The notes beneath the pieces were generated by a model. It did no database searches and had not been told where the DNA came from. It saw only the letters and a program-made list of their open reading frames with translations. 64,000 bases of DNA from GCA-001856825 sp049965815. Its GTDB lineage: Archaea > Thermoplasmatota > Thermoplasmata > Thermoplasmatales > GCA-001856825. Each line of letters opens with the position of its first letter. Positions within the stretch are counted from its first letter, which is position 1. The translations under genes and the position numbers were made by a program. The stretch covers positions 22,505 through 86,504 of the forward strand of contig JBMFVV010000004.1 of assembly GCA_049965815.1 (NCBI GenBank), in the 5' to 3' direction. Below, in pieces: positions 17,971-26,731 of the stretch.

Positions 17971-17992
17971 TGTCTTATGTATATATTCAAAA

Positions 17993-18856
17993 ATGAGTGA
18001 AATAATATCTGAAAAATTGAACAGCAACGTGACAGACAACTTCAGGAATAGGTTATATGCCAACGGGAAGAGCAGGAACACTGTGAAGATGTACGGCTAT
18101 ATTGTTGAGCAGTTCCTGAATTTTATTGAATTTAATAAGGAGGCAATAACGCTCGAGAGCATCGAGGCATTCAAGGAGTACCTAGCAATAGAAAAGGGGT
18201 ACTCCAAATCCACTATCTACCTTTACATAAGGGCACTCCAGTCATTCATTACTTTCATTGGACTGGAGAACATAGGGCATCTGAAGGCACCGAAGAGACC
18301 GCAAAAAGTGCCAAACTATCTAATGAGTGACGAAGTATCCACTATAATTTCCAATTGCAGAACTTTAAAGGAGCGCCTGATAGTGAAACTGCTGGTATAT
18401 ACAGGAATAAGAGTTTCAGAGCTCTGCTCCATAAGGATCCAGGACATAGATATCAACAGCAAGACGTTGAAGATAAGGAATGGGAAAGGTGATAAGGACA
18501 GGCTGGTAGTATTTAGCGAAAAGGTTGTGTCTGATCTCCGGCTCTACATTACGGAAATGAGAAATATTAGGGGCAGAAGCGATTTCCTGTTCCCTACATC
18601 GAAGAGTAAGAGGATTTCTCCCGTAACCATTGAACGTGTTGTGAGAAACATCGTAAGGAGATCAGGAATTCCTAAAAAGGTTACCCCTCACACTTTCAGG
18701 CATACGTTTGCAACTTCTCTACTCAGAAACGGTGCAGATCTCAGGATCATACAGCTGCTATTAGGCCATGCAAGCATCAGTACTACTCAGATATACACGC
18801 ATATGGACGATAGGGCGCTAAAGATGGGATATGAAAAATTCATACCTAGTTACTGA
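17993..18856 (+). CDS. xerA: Tyrosine recombinase XerA
   Basis: A 287-residue integrase-family recombinase, similar to the XerA that resolves chromosome dimers at dif in archaea. The N-terminal SAM-like core-binding domain spans about 10-95. The catalytic set is complete: R140 (TGIRVSEL), K165 (NGKGDKDR), H233 and R236 (HTFRHTF), H259 (GHASISTTQIYTH) and nucleophile Y268. The frame is open further upstream to 17783, but that part is antisense to the acyl-CoA dehydrogenase; the TATA box sets the start at 17993. No dif site was identified by eye. No neighbouring mobile-element genes, so a housekeeping role is likelier than an integrase. Confidence 0.9.
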   Translation: MSEIISEKLNSNVTDNFRNRLYANGKSRNTVKMYGYIVEQFLNFIEFNKEAITLESIEAFKEYLAIEKGYSKSTIYLYIRALQSFITFIGLENIGHLKAPKRPQKVPNYLMSDEVSTIISNCRTLKERLIVKLLVYTGIRVSELCSIRIQDIDINSKTLKIRNGKGDKDRLVVFSEKVVSDLRLYITEMRNIRGRSDFLFPTSKSKRISPVTIERVVRNIVRRSGIPKKVTPHTFRHTFATSLLRNGADLRIIQLLLGHASISTTQIYTHMDDRALKMGYEKFIPSY

Positions 18857-18931
18857 GCAGCCATTACTTCAACATTCATCTGCCGAAACAGGAACCTAAT
18901 AATACCACTAGAACATCCAAAGTCAAGGGTA

Positions 18932-19588
18932 ATGTTGATGGACAAGAAGGAACAAGTTGCAAAAGAGGCTCTCAATTTCTTGACCCAAGGCAATGTCGTT
19001 GGGCTCGGTTCAGGAACGACCGCATCAAAATTCATCAATATTCTTGGAAGTAGCAGCCTGAAAGAGAAAATTGTGGGTGTCGCAACTTCACTATCTTCTG
19101 AAAAACTAGCAAGGGAAGTTGGGATAAAGATAGTTGACATAGACTCTGTTGACTGGATAGATGTCACCGTCGACGGAGCGGATGAAGTTGACACAGACTT
19201 GAACATTCTTAAAGGAGGAGGTGGCCAGCTTACGAGAGAAAAAAAGGTTAGAAACAAATCAAAGAATTATGTGGTTATAGTTTCTGATGAAAAAGTTGTG
19301 CCAAAGATACCTTATAAATTTCCAGTTCCGGTAGAAGTAATCCATTTTGGCCATGAAACCACTAAGAAGGAGATAGAGTCCCTCGGGATGACCTGCAGGA
19401 TCAGGGAGGGCTTCGTAACAGACAATGGAAATCTGATCTATGACTGCACCCAGAATGAAAAGGTTGACCTCCAGCTACTGAACAAACAGATAAAGGAAAT
19501 TACGGGAGTAATCGAAACAGGTTTGTTTCTTGGAGGTAAAAAGACTGTACTGGTCTCAGATGGAACAGATGTTAAAATTTTAAAATAA
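18932..19588 (+). CDS. rpiA: Ribose-5-phosphate isomerase A
   Basis: A 218-residue RpiA, interconverting ribose 5-phosphate and ribulose 5-phosphate. Motifs: GLGSGTTASKFI near 24-36, VDGADEVD, and LKGGGGQLTREK with the catalytic-region lysine and acidic residues. Normal length. It starts 76 bases after xerA on the same strand and may be read from the same or its own promoter. It converges on the regulator gene with an 11-base gap. Confidence 0.93.
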   Translation: MLMDKKEQVAKEALNFLTQGNVVGLGSGTTASKFINILGSSSLKEKIVGVATSLSSEKLAREVGIKIVDIDSVDWIDVTVDGADEVDTDLNILKGGGGQLTREKKVRNKSKNYVVIVSDEKVVPKIPYKFPVPVEVIHFGHETTKKEIESLGMTCRIREGFVTDNGNLIYDCTQNEKVDLQLLNKQIKEITGVIETGLFLGGKKTVLVSDGTDVKILK

Positions 19589-19599
19589 TGTGATTTATA

Positions 19600-19971
19600 T
19601 TAAATAACTAAGTTTTGTATCTGCCCAAGTACGTTCTGCATGTCGGATATCTTCTTTCTTTGTTCTTCTTCTAGCTCCTTAACTATTTCATTGAATGGTT
19701 TCGCAAGTCTGTATCCGTGAACGGGTCTCCCTTTTCCCTCTTTTTTGATATCCCTTTTCATTATCCAACCATGTTCCTTCAGAATTCTCATCGCAATTGA
19801 AACTTCAGGCTGTCTGAGATTAGCATTTTTTTCTATCTCTACCGAGGTAGTTTCCTGTCTCCCCTTCATATAGACAAGTGCCTTGGAAACATTCCTAGGC
19901 ACGCCCATCTGGATAAGTAACCCAGCTAGCTTCTCGTCCTCAGCGGTAAATCCGTCCATCATACGAGTCAT
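19600..19971 (-). CDS. Winged-helix transcriptional regulator
   Basis: A 123-residue DNA-binding protein. A winged helix spans about 15-95: TSVEIEKNANLRQPEVSIAM is the helix-turn-helix, followed by a KGRPVHGYRLA wing. A C-terminal coiled coil (KELEEEQRKKISDMQ) follows. The frame can be extended to a TTG at 20001, but the ATG at 19971 sits about 20 bases after a TATA-like ataaatat, so the shorter form is preferred; ATGATG at 19962/19959 is also possible. It is divergent from nrdJ across a 255-bp region with inverted repeats and could control it, which is inference. Confidence 0.8.
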   Translation of the reverse strand: MTRMMDGFTAEDEKLAGLLIQMGVPRNVSKALVYMKGRQETTSVEIEKNANLRQPEVSIAMRILKEHGWIMKRDIKKEGKGRPVHGYRLAKPFNEIVKELEEEQRKKISDMQNVLGQIQNLVI

Positions 19972-20154
19972 TATAAAAATTCCATATTTATATTTTATCA
20001 AATTTATTAAGTTTATTTTTTACTATTACAATTTTTAACTTGAGGAATTCCGCTCCCTGAACAAATATGATAGCGTATCTACAAACAACCCCGTTCTGAA
20101 TACATAGGTCATTTAGCTAGTAATATATTAATTCCAACTGATAAATACTATCAA

Positions 20155-20169
20155 CTCTTTGATAAAGAG
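20155..20169. promoter_or_regulatory. Inverted repeat CTCTTT-gat-AAAGAG upstream of nrdJ
   Basis: A 6-bp perfect inverted repeat with 3-bp centre about 60 bases before the nrdJ ATG, in the divergent region shared with the winged-helix regulator. A second near-symmetric element, gataaatactatc, lies just left of it (20140-20152). Candidate operators for nrdJ or the regulator. Confidence 0.35.
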
Positions 20170-20226
20170 GTATTCGCAAAAACGTATTAGTACGACTAAG
20201 ATTAGCTAAGAATTACAGTGATTTGA

Positions 20227-22533
20227 ATGAGTGCAGAAGAAGATGATTTTGTAGAGGATATTACGAGCGAAATTCCAGCTGAAACTCTTGTTAGGTTTAA
20301 TAACGATGAGCTTAGAGCAAGAGTATTCATAGATAAATACGCAATAAAGGACAACGATGGTGTTCTCCTTGAGAAGGTCCCAGAAGAAATGTGGAGAAGG
20401 GTTGCTAGGGAGATATCTTCTGTAGAGAGTGAGTCTCTGAGGGCTGAATGGGAAAACAAGTTCTATTGGTTACTAGAAAACTTCAGGATGGTTCCCGGAG
20501 GGAGAATCTTGTTTGGTGCTGGACAAGAGAAATTCAAAAGGAGAGTTACGCTTAACAACTGCTATGTTATTCCAATCAAGGACGACTCCCTGGAATCTAT
20601 ATTTGAATGGACCAAGGAAGCCGCAAGAACTTACTCTCTGGGGGGAGGGGTAGGTACAGATATAAGTATTCTAAGGCCGAGAGGGGCTCCAGTGAATAAT
20701 GCAGCTCTAAAGTCTACAGGAAGTGTATCATTTATGAATATAATGTCTGAGACCACTGGTACAATTGGTCAATCCGGTAGACGGGGCGCTTTGATGATCA
20801 CTATAAGAATAGACCATCCTGATATACTGGATTTCATAAAAGTAAAGAGAGATCTGAACCGCGTTCGGTACGCGAACATTTCGGTAAAGATTACCGACGA
20901 ATTTATGAAGAGAGTAGAAGATGATGACAATTTCACACTTCGTTATGAAAGTAGCAAGGTCAAGAAAATTGAAAAAGTTGTACGGGCAAGAGAGCTATGG
21001 AACGAGCTCATAGAATCAGCTAGAAACTGGGCAGAACCCGGACTCATATTCTGGGATACTATGAAGAAAGAGAGTACGTCAGAATACAACGGAATGGATA
21101 TACTCACCACTAATCCCTGTTCAGAAATCCCTCTAGAGGCATATGGAGCTTGCAATCTTGGGAACGTCAATCTTGCAGTGTTTGTAAAGAACCCGTTTGA
21201 AAACGCTGAAGTTGATTGGGAAGATCTCGAAAAGGCTGTAAGGTATACAGTTCGCTTCTTGGACGATGTAGTGGATTACAATATGTTCAAACATCCTCTG
21301 AAGCCACAGACAGATGAAGCTGGAAAAAGCAGAAGGATAGGTGTTGGCTTCACTGGTCTGGGTGATATGCTCATCAAGTTGAAGATTAAGTACGATACTC
21401 CAGAATCCATTAAATTTGTTGATTCGATGTTTTCGAGAATAATGAAAATGATATATGATGAAAGCACTCTAATAGCCGCTGAAAAAGGTACATTCCCAGC
21501 ATTCGACCTTGAAAAACACTTGAAGTCTCCGTTCATATCCAGACTAGACCCGGAACTGATAGAAAAGATAAAGAAAAATGGGTTAAGAAATGTTGCTCTC
21601 ATAACCGTGCCACCAGTCGGAAGTGGTTCTGCCCTTGCAGGTACTTCCAGCGGAATTGAACCTGTATTTGCGTTCTCTTATACCAGGAGAAGTGAATCAC
21701 TTTCCAAACAGACGTTCAAAGTTTATCACCCTCTCGTAAGGGAATACATGGAACTCTACGGAGTCAAGGAGGAGAAGGACCTCCCTGAATATTTTGTGGA
21801 GGCTCATAAGATCGATCCTATGTTCAGGATCAAATTGCAGGCAACAATTCAGAAATATGTGGATCACTCTATTTCATCGACCGTGAATCTGCCATCATCA
21901 GTCTCTACTGATGAAGTTGGTAAGATTTACTTTGAAGCTTGGAAGGCTGGATGTAAAGGAGTGACAGTATATAGGGAAGGATCAAGAGAAGGTATACTGT
22001 TGACAAAGGAAGAAGCAAAGAAGAAAGAGCACAAGGAGTTTGAAAGGTCAACAGTCCTCACTGGGAGAACGATAGTATTTCCGCTTCTAGAAACCGGAAA
22101 ATTATACACCACTATAAATTTTGATGAATCAGGTAGACCGGTTGAAATATTCGTAAATGTCGGCAAATCTGGATCAGAAGAAAAGGCATATTCAGAAGCA
22201 ATTGGAAGGCTTCTCTCACTATACCTGCAACAAGGCGGGGACATTGCAAAGGTGGTCAGAGCACTCACAGGAATAAAGGGCAAGACGACCACATTTGTGG
22301 GTGGGTCTAAGATTACTTCTGTCCCGGACGGAGTCGCCAAAGCAATAGAAATTGCGATGAAGGGGGAGCCTCCACAATCCACACTGACAGGGAATTTTCT
22401 CGTGACAGCAATCAAGACAGAGGAAAAGAAGGAAAAGATTTTTGCAACCTGTCCAAAATGCAATAATGACACTCTAGTAATGGAAAATGGCTGTCTCACT
22501 TGTAAAACGTGCGGATATTCAAAGTGCGAATAA
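20227..22533 (+). CDS. nrdJ: Adenosylcobalamin-dependent (class II) ribonucleotide reductase
   Basis: A 768-residue class II enzyme converting ribonucleotides to deoxyribonucleotides with adenosylcobalamin as radical source. Visible: C112 (NNCYVIP), SLGGGVGTDISILRPRGAP, SGRRGALM, active-site N296-P-C298-S-E300, TVPPVGSGSALAGTSSG and the C-terminal zinc ribbon (CPKCNN then CLTCKTCGY), whose cysteines re-reduce the active site. No class I subunit is next to it. No cobalamin riboswitch is visible upstream. Normal archaeal length. T-rich stretches right after the stop look like the transcript end. Confidence 0.95.
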   Translation: MSAEEDDFVEDITSEIPAETLVRFNNDELRARVFIDKYAIKDNDGVLLEKVPEEMWRRVAREISSVESESLRAEWENKFYWLLENFRMVPGGRILFGAGQEKFKRRVTLNNCYVIPIKDDSLESIFEWTKEAARTYSLGGGVGTDISILRPRGAPVNNAALKSTGSVSFMNIMSETTGTIGQSGRRGALMITIRIDHPDILDFIKVKRDLNRVRYANISVKITDEFMKRVEDDDNFTLRYESSKVKKIEKVVRARELWNELIESARNWAEPGLIFWDTMKKESTSEYNGMDILTTNPCSEIPLEAYGACNLGNVNLAVFVKNPFENAEVDWEDLEKAVRYTVRFLDDVVDYNMFKHPLKPQTDEAGKSRRIGVGFTGLGDMLIKLKIKYDTPESIKFVDSMFSRIMKMIYDESTLIAAEKGTFPAFDLEKHLKSPFISRLDPELIEKIKKNGLRNVALITVPPVGSGSALAGTSSGIEPVFAFSYTRRSESLSKQTFKVYHPLVREYMELYGVKEEKDLPEYFVEAHKIDPMFRIKLQATIQKYVDHSISSTVNLPSSVSTDEVGKIYFEAWKAGCKGVTVYREGSREGILLTKEEAKKKEHKEFERSTVLTGRTIVFPLLETGKLYTTINFDESGRPVEIFVNVGKSGSEEKAYSEAIGRLLSLYLQQGGDIAKVVRALTGIKGKTTTFVGGSKITSVPDGVAKAIEIAMKGEPPQSTLTGNFLVTAIKTEEKKEKIFATCPKCNNDTLVMENGCLTCKTCGYSKCE

Positions 22534-22826
22534 ATCCATGGCATAGGTATAATCTTCTATTTTTTCACATTTTTATTTTATTAGATTATTCTAGTAATGG
22601 CTGATGGTTCCTGTGATTTTTCTGTCTAAGGGTTGAAATTTATGCTAGGTCCCTATTCAAGAGTGGGTAACGAATATATGCTTAATAGCTGGCTCTATGG
22701 CCTTCTTTTTGCAAACAGCCCTAGGAGACTGAAATGAGGTAGAGGCTTATGTTATGAACTTCTACCGATTATTTTCCCAATGAAGTTAGTTGCTCAAAAG
22801 CTATTAGAATGAGTTAAATTTAGTAA
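22534..22826. other. 293-bp intergenic region, no firm gene
   Basis: After the nrdJ T-tracts, I see only a 31-codon ORF at 22642-22737 (starts MLGPYSRV, ends SPRRLK), which is too short and too isolated to call. No tRNA or stable RNA fold was recognised. Confidence 0.4.
22558..22582 (+). terminator. Oligo-T terminator after nrdJ
   Basis: Runs of T6, T5 and T4 follow the nrdJ stop within 50 bases, without a clear stem. This is the usual form of archaeal transcript ends. Confidence 0.5.
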
Positions 22827-23384
22827 GTGATGAAAAAAGCTGAGGGGGGCAGTATCTTAAACAAAGCACTGATGAATGCAATCATTTCAGCAGTGATTGC
22901 AGTTTCAGCCGTGATACTGCTCATTCTTCTTTCTTTCACTCTCTTTTTATTGATAGATAGCTCATTTTTTACGAATTTGCCGGTGAGACCCTACTCAATA
23001 TATCTCATAATAGCTATTTCGGCTTCTGTAATTCTCTTAGTCGTTTCACTTGTCTTCCTGTTCAGGAGCATAAAATCCATATCGCTGGAATCAAAAGAGA
23101 GTTCCAGTTTCCTTGGTAATAGTGGGGAATCAACTCAGGTACAATTCGATCAGGACGCGATTAAATATCTAGACGAGGGAGAACGGGAGATCTATATGAT
23201 CCTTGTAGATGCTGGTGGGACAGTACTCCAAAGGGATATTGCAAGTGTCAAGGGCTATTCAAAAGCAACGATAACTCGAATACTGACAAGACTGGAAGCA
23301 AAGGGATTAGTAGAAAGAATAAGGCACGGAACCACAAATCAGATAGTGCTGAAAAGAGTTTCGAAACAAGTTTCACAGAAATGA
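22827..23384 (+). CDS. Membrane-anchored winged-helix protein
   Basis: A 185-residue protein with two N-terminal membrane segments (about 14-42 and 52-74), then a linker and a winged helix (about 113-180: EREIYMILVDAGGTVLQRD, SKATITRILTRLEAKGLVER, then a wing). This layout occurs in archaeal membrane-bound regulators that place the DNA-binding domain in the cytoplasm. The start is GTG at 22827 or the adjoining ATG at 22830. It is followed 59 bases later by the SHOCT membrane protein on the same strand; the two may belong together. Confidence 0.75.
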   Translation: MMKKAEGGSILNKALMNAIISAVIAVSAVILLILLSFTLFLLIDSSFFTNLPVRPYSIYLIIAISASVILLVVSLVFLFRSIKSISLESKESSSFLGNSGESTQVQFDQDAIKYLDEGEREIYMILVDAGGTVLQRDIASVKGYSKATITRILTRLEAKGLVERIRHGTTNQIVLKRVSKQVSQK

Positions 23385-23443
23385 AAGGTATTTCACGATG
23401 CATTTAAGAACTCTTTCAGTTTTAAAGTATATCAGGTGAAAAA

Positions 23444-23818
23444 ATGAGAAATCATATATTTCGGTTTTTCTGGGTATTCATAGGGGTGATAGCAGCAGTA
23501 ATAGTGATCTCAGCAGTCATAAATGCCATATTTATTCCCAGGTATCCTCCAGGAACGTATCCTTATAACGGGATGATGGGATTCGGCTGGGGGTATGGGC
23601 CGTTCTGGGGATTTGGAGCTTTCATGATGATTGTTCCTCTTTTTATCCTAATACTCTTTGTATTGTGGATAGTTGGTATAGCAAGAAATCATAACGGAAC
23701 AAGTTATTATGATCAACATCAAGAGGATGCAATGGACATACTAGATCGGAGATTCGCTAGCGGATCCATAACACAGGAAGAATATAACAAGATAAAGGAA
23801 CAGATAACCAGGAAATGA
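23444..23818 (+). CDS. SHOCT-domain membrane protein
   Basis: A 124-residue protein with membrane segments at about 8-30 and 62-85 separated by a Gly/Pro/Trp/Tyr-rich loop (NGMMGFGWGYGPFWGFG). A C-terminal SHOCT motif follows (DILDRRFASGSITQEEYNKI). SHOCT motifs are thought to mediate oligomerisation. An aggtga ribosome binding site lies 5 bases before the ATG. Function unknown. Confidence 0.75.
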   Translation: MRNHIFRFFWVFIGVIAAVIVISAVINAIFIPRYPPGTYPYNGMMGFGWGYGPFWGFGAFMMIVPLFILILFVLWIVGIARNHNGTSYYDQHQEDAMDILDRRFASGSITQEEYNKIKEQITRK

Positions 23819-23849
23819 CACGCTGAATTTTTCTATATTTTAATCATTA

Positions 23850-23857
23850 TTTTTTTT
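23850..23857 (+). terminator. T8 tract after the SHOCT gene
   Basis: Eight consecutive T bases 31 bases after the stop, before the ribosomal-operon promoter: a typical archaeal oligo-T terminator. Confidence 0.5.
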
Positions 23858-23887
23858 ATGTATTCTCTATATGGATAATGCGATCGC

Positions 23888-23895
23888 TTTATATA
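23888..23895 (+). promoter_or_regulatory. Promoter of the ribosomal protein superoperon
   Basis: tttatata is the strongest TATA box before uL3 and would place the start of transcription near 23918, giving an unusually long leader of about 90 bases for this genome. The leader can form two small hairpins (CGGC/GCCG at 23935-23948 and GTTCT/AGAAC at 23955-23971). Confidence 0.6.
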
Positions 23896-24007
23896 CAAAC
23901 AAGTTCTGTCGAAAGAGCATTAGCCACACGTCTCCGGCGATAGTGCCGATGATGGTTCTGAAATTAAGAACACATCAAGACGCAACGGCTGTGCAACAGT
24001 GGTAAGT

Positions 24008-24997
24008 ATGGCAACGCCAAATCATTCAAGACACGGGTCTATGGGATACTATCCCAGAAAAAGAGCAAAATCAGAGATACCGCACATAAGGTCATGGCCA
24101 CAGATCAATGAAGGTCCAAAACTCCAGGGATTCGTTGGATTCAAGGCTGGAATGACACATGCGCTGTTCGTTGATTACAGGAAGAGCAGCACAACTGCGG
24201 GGTCTGAAGTTGCATCGTCCGTAACGGTGATTGAGGTCCCACCCCTTAAGGTGGTGGGTATCAGACTATACGGTAGAGATGCATATGGAGAGCATACGAT
24301 AGCAGAAACTTACGATAGTGGATCTATCAATGAACTGAAAAAAGTGCTACCTGTATCGAAGGACTATAAACCTAAAGAAATAGATGGCACAGATGCAGTT
24401 GACGTAAATGTTCTAGTTCTGATACAAAACGATAAGGTTAAGGCAATTTCAAAGAAAGTTCCCGACATTACTGAAATTAGGGTTGGCGGTGGATCGATAA
24501 AGGAAAGAATAGATTACGCAAAGTCAATCCTCGGAAAGGAGGTAAGTTTCGATTCATTTTCAAGATCAGGAAAATTTGTTGACATAATTGCAGTGACGAA
24601 AGGCAAAGGATTTCAAGGCCATGTGAAGAGATGGGGGGTAAAACTTCTTCCACGCAAAAACAGGAAACACAGAAGAATGATAGGTACCCTAGGACCATGG
24701 CATCCAGATTGGGTTAGGAACACGGTTCCGCAAGCTGGTCAGATGGGTTTCCATCAAAGGACTGAGTTCAACAAAAGGGTACTATACTATGGAAAACCTG
24801 AAGAGAAGGCAATAACACCTAAAGGTGGATTCCTCAACTACGGTGAAGTAGTGAACAGCTATATACTTGTTCACGGAACTGTCCCTGGATCTACAAAGAG
24901 AATAGTTAAACTGAGGGACCCTGCCAGGCAGACGGTACCGGATGTGGAGAAGGTAGGTATGAGTTACGTATCAGTTGAAAGCAAGCAGGGGGCGTGA
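24008..24997 (+). CDS. rpl3: Ribosomal protein uL3
   Basis: First gene of the superoperon. 329 residues from ATG 24008 (an in-frame GTG at 23999 would add three). The N-terminus MATPNHSRHGSMGYYPRKRA and the central GKGFQGHVKRWGVK and GTLGPWHPDW match archaeal uL3, which helps nucleate the large subunit around the 23S 3' domain. ATG 24008 is chosen because archaeal uL3 proteins start just before the basic HSRHGS segment. It is followed directly by uL4. Confidence 0.93.
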   Translation: MATPNHSRHGSMGYYPRKRAKSEIPHIRSWPQINEGPKLQGFVGFKAGMTHALFVDYRKSSTTAGSEVASSVTVIEVPPLKVVGIRLYGRDAYGEHTIAETYDSGSINELKKVLPVSKDYKPKEIDGTDAVDVNVLVLIQNDKVKAISKKVPDITEIRVGGGSIKERIDYAKSILGKEVSFDSFSRSGKFVDIIAVTKGKGFQGHVKRWGVKLLPRKNRKHRRMIGTLGPWHPDWVRNTVPQAGQMGFHQRTEFNKRVLYYGKPEEKAITPKGGFLNYGEVVNSYILVHGTVPGSTKRIVKLRDPARQTVPDVEKVGMSYVSVESKQGA

Positions 24998-24998
24998 A

Positions 24999-25757
24999 AT
25001 GACAAATCTATTTTCACTTGATGGAAAGGTAATGAAGAGTGTTGATCTTCCGGACGCATTCAAATTCCCAATAAGAAATGACCTGATAATAAGGTTCACA
25101 AACGCGTATCAATCAAATGGAAGGACACCATATGGGAGCTACTGGTTTGCAGGAAACAGAAGGGTCGGGCATAACATGGGACCCAACCACGGAATATCGA
25201 GGTATCCTAGGGTGGCTGGCAGTTCAAGAGGAGTTCTTCTTAGCAATGCAAGAGGAGGAAGATCAGCCCATCATCCGACAACTGCAAAGGACTGGAATCT
25301 CAAGGTAAACAAGAAGGAAAGGGTGCTGGCCAAGCTTTCTGCATTATCCAGCACAGTCTCACCTGAGCTAGTAAGGAAGAGGGGTCACAAATTCACCATC
25401 GACAGTCTCCCGGTAATTCTTGAAGACAGGTTTGAACAGATAGAGAAGACGAAGGAAGCAACAGATGTTCTGGTCAAGGTGGGAGTCTTTGACGATATAG
25501 TAAGGTCGAAAGAAGGAACAAAGATCAGGGCAGGAAGGGGGAAAAGTAGGGGAAGAAAGTACGTCACTCCCAAGAGCATTCTCTTCTTGGTCAGAGACAA
25601 ATCACACATCTGCAAAGCGCTCAAGAACCTTCCAGGAGTAGACATAGTCAGACCAGAGGAATTGAACGCTTATGTTCTGGCACCCGGTGGCCATCCCGGA
25701 AGGTTACTAGTGGTGACTGAGGGTGCACTCAACGATCTGAGAGGGTGGAAGACATGA
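24999..25757 (+). CDS. rpl4: Ribosomal protein uL4
   Basis: 252 residues from ATG 24999, one base after the uL3 stop; the frame is open upstream inside uL3 but that is not used. Conserved GRTPYGSYWFAGNRRVGHNMGP loop region (tunnel-lining extension) and C-terminal LAPGGHPGRLLVVTEGAL identify archaeal uL4. In bacteria L4 can repress its own operon; nothing in this sequence shows that here. The stop overlaps the uL23 start as ATGA. Confidence 0.93.
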   Translation: MTNLFSLDGKVMKSVDLPDAFKFPIRNDLIIRFTNAYQSNGRTPYGSYWFAGNRRVGHNMGPNHGISRYPRVAGSSRGVLLSNARGGRSAHHPTTAKDWNLKVNKKERVLAKLSALSSTVSPELVRKRGHKFTIDSLPVILEDRFEQIEKTKEATDVLVKVGVFDDIVRSKEGTKIRAGRGKSRGRKYVTPKSILFLVRDKSHICKALKNLPGVDIVRPEELNAYVLAPGGHPGRLLVVTEGALNDLRGWKT

Positions 25758-26014
25758 AAAGTCCATATGACATTCTTCTCAAACCGTTTGTAACAGAAAA
25801 GTCAATGCTGCAGATAGAAAGGGAGAACAAGATCTGGTTCATAGTCTATGAAAGGGCAACTAGGACACAGATCAAGAATGCCGTAGAAGAGATATCGGGT
25901 ATGAAGGTAAGCAACATAAACATACTGAGGGACAAGGAAGGGAAGAAAGCTATAGTGAAAATATCTAAAGATTTCTCGGCCGAAGAGCTTGCTACCAAGC
26001 TGGGAATATTCTGA
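25754..26014 (+). CDS. rpl23: Ribosomal protein uL23
   Basis: 86 residues from ATG 25754, which overlaps the uL4 stop (ATGA). A GTG three codons earlier is less likely. PFVTEKSM, the RATRTQIKNAVEEISG helix and VSNINIL are characteristic. uL23 sits at the tunnel exit and is the docking point for SRP and chaperones. Confidence 0.93.
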   Translation: MKSPYDILLKPFVTEKSMLQIERENKIWFIVYERATRTQIKNAVEEISGMKVSNINILRDKEGKKAIVKISKDFSAEELATKLGIF

Positions 26015-26023
26015 GGTGAAAAT

Positions 26024-26731
26024 ATGGGAAAGAGAATAGTAGTTCAAAGGAGAGGAAAGGGCGGGCTTACTTACAGAAGCCCCAGCCATAGACATTATGG
26101 TCAGATCAAATATCCTAAGGAAGAAAACTGGGAGGGTAGGGTCGAGAAGCTATTGAGGGACCCAGGACATTACGCTCCAGTAGCAGTAGTCAAGATGAGT
26201 GACGAAAGCAACAGGAACTTTATTGCACACACCGGTATGTTTGCAGGACAAAGGATAAGAGGTGGTGGAGATGCCCCCTCCAACGTGGGGAATACCCTTC
26301 CGCTGGGTCTTATTCCAGACGGGTCAGTTGTTTATAATGTTGAGATCAAGCCAGGGTCTGGCGGGAACATAGCTAGGACTCCAGGCTCCTTCTGCACAGT
26401 CGTTGCCCACGGAGAAAATGTTACACTGAAACTTCCTTCAGGGAAGATGAGGGACATAAAGCCTTCATGCCTCGCGACAATAGGTGTTACCGGAGGCGGA
26501 GGAAGAAATTCAAAGCCATTCCTGAAGGCAGGAAAGAAAATACACGCTTATCAGAGCAGAGCAAAACGCCCCTATACTGTGAGAGGGGTCGCAATGAATG
26601 CGGTCAACCACCCACATGGTGGTGGAAATCACCAACACGTAGGGAGACCGTCCACGGTGGGAAGAAATACACCACCTGGAAGAAAGGTTGGAAGACTATC
26701 CCCAAGGAAGAAGGTGAAGACAAATGCCTGA
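26024..26731 (+). CDS. rpl2: Ribosomal protein uL2
   Basis: 235 residues. GKRIVVQRRGKGGLTYRSPS at the start and the AMNAVNHPHGGGNHQHVG segment with the conserved peptidyl-transferase-proximal histidine identify uL2. A ggtga ribosome binding site lies 5-6 bases before the ATG. Overlaps uS19 by 8 bases. Confidence 0.95.
   Translation: MGKRIVVQRRGKGGLTYRSPSHRHYGQIKYPKEENWEGRVEKLLRDPGHYAPVAVVKMSDESNRNFIAHTGMFAGQRIRGGGDAPSNVGNTLPLGLIPDGSVVYNVEIKPGSGGNIARTPGSFCTVVAHGENVTLKLPSGKMRDIKPSCLATIGVTGGGGRNSKPFLKAGKKIHAYQSRAKRPYTVRGVAMNAVNHPHGGGNHQHVGRPSTVGRNTPPGRKVGRLSPRKKVKTNA

Noticed and set aside
17783..17992. N-terminal extension of the xerA frame by 70 codons
   Set aside because: It is antisense to the acyl-CoA dehydrogenase, and a TATA box 26 bases before ATG 17993 marks the true start.
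20002..20226. Cobalamin riboswitch before the B12-dependent reductase
   Set aside because: No B12-box-like conserved core was found and such riboswitches are not expected in this group; only inverted repeats are seen.
21927..22544. 205-codon minus-strand ORF
   Set aside because: Shadow of nrdJ, which shows intact class II reductase motifs throughout.
23941..23975. C/D box guide RNA suggested by gatgatgg and ctga
   Set aside because: The boxes are imperfect and only a few bases apart, leaving no room for a guide.
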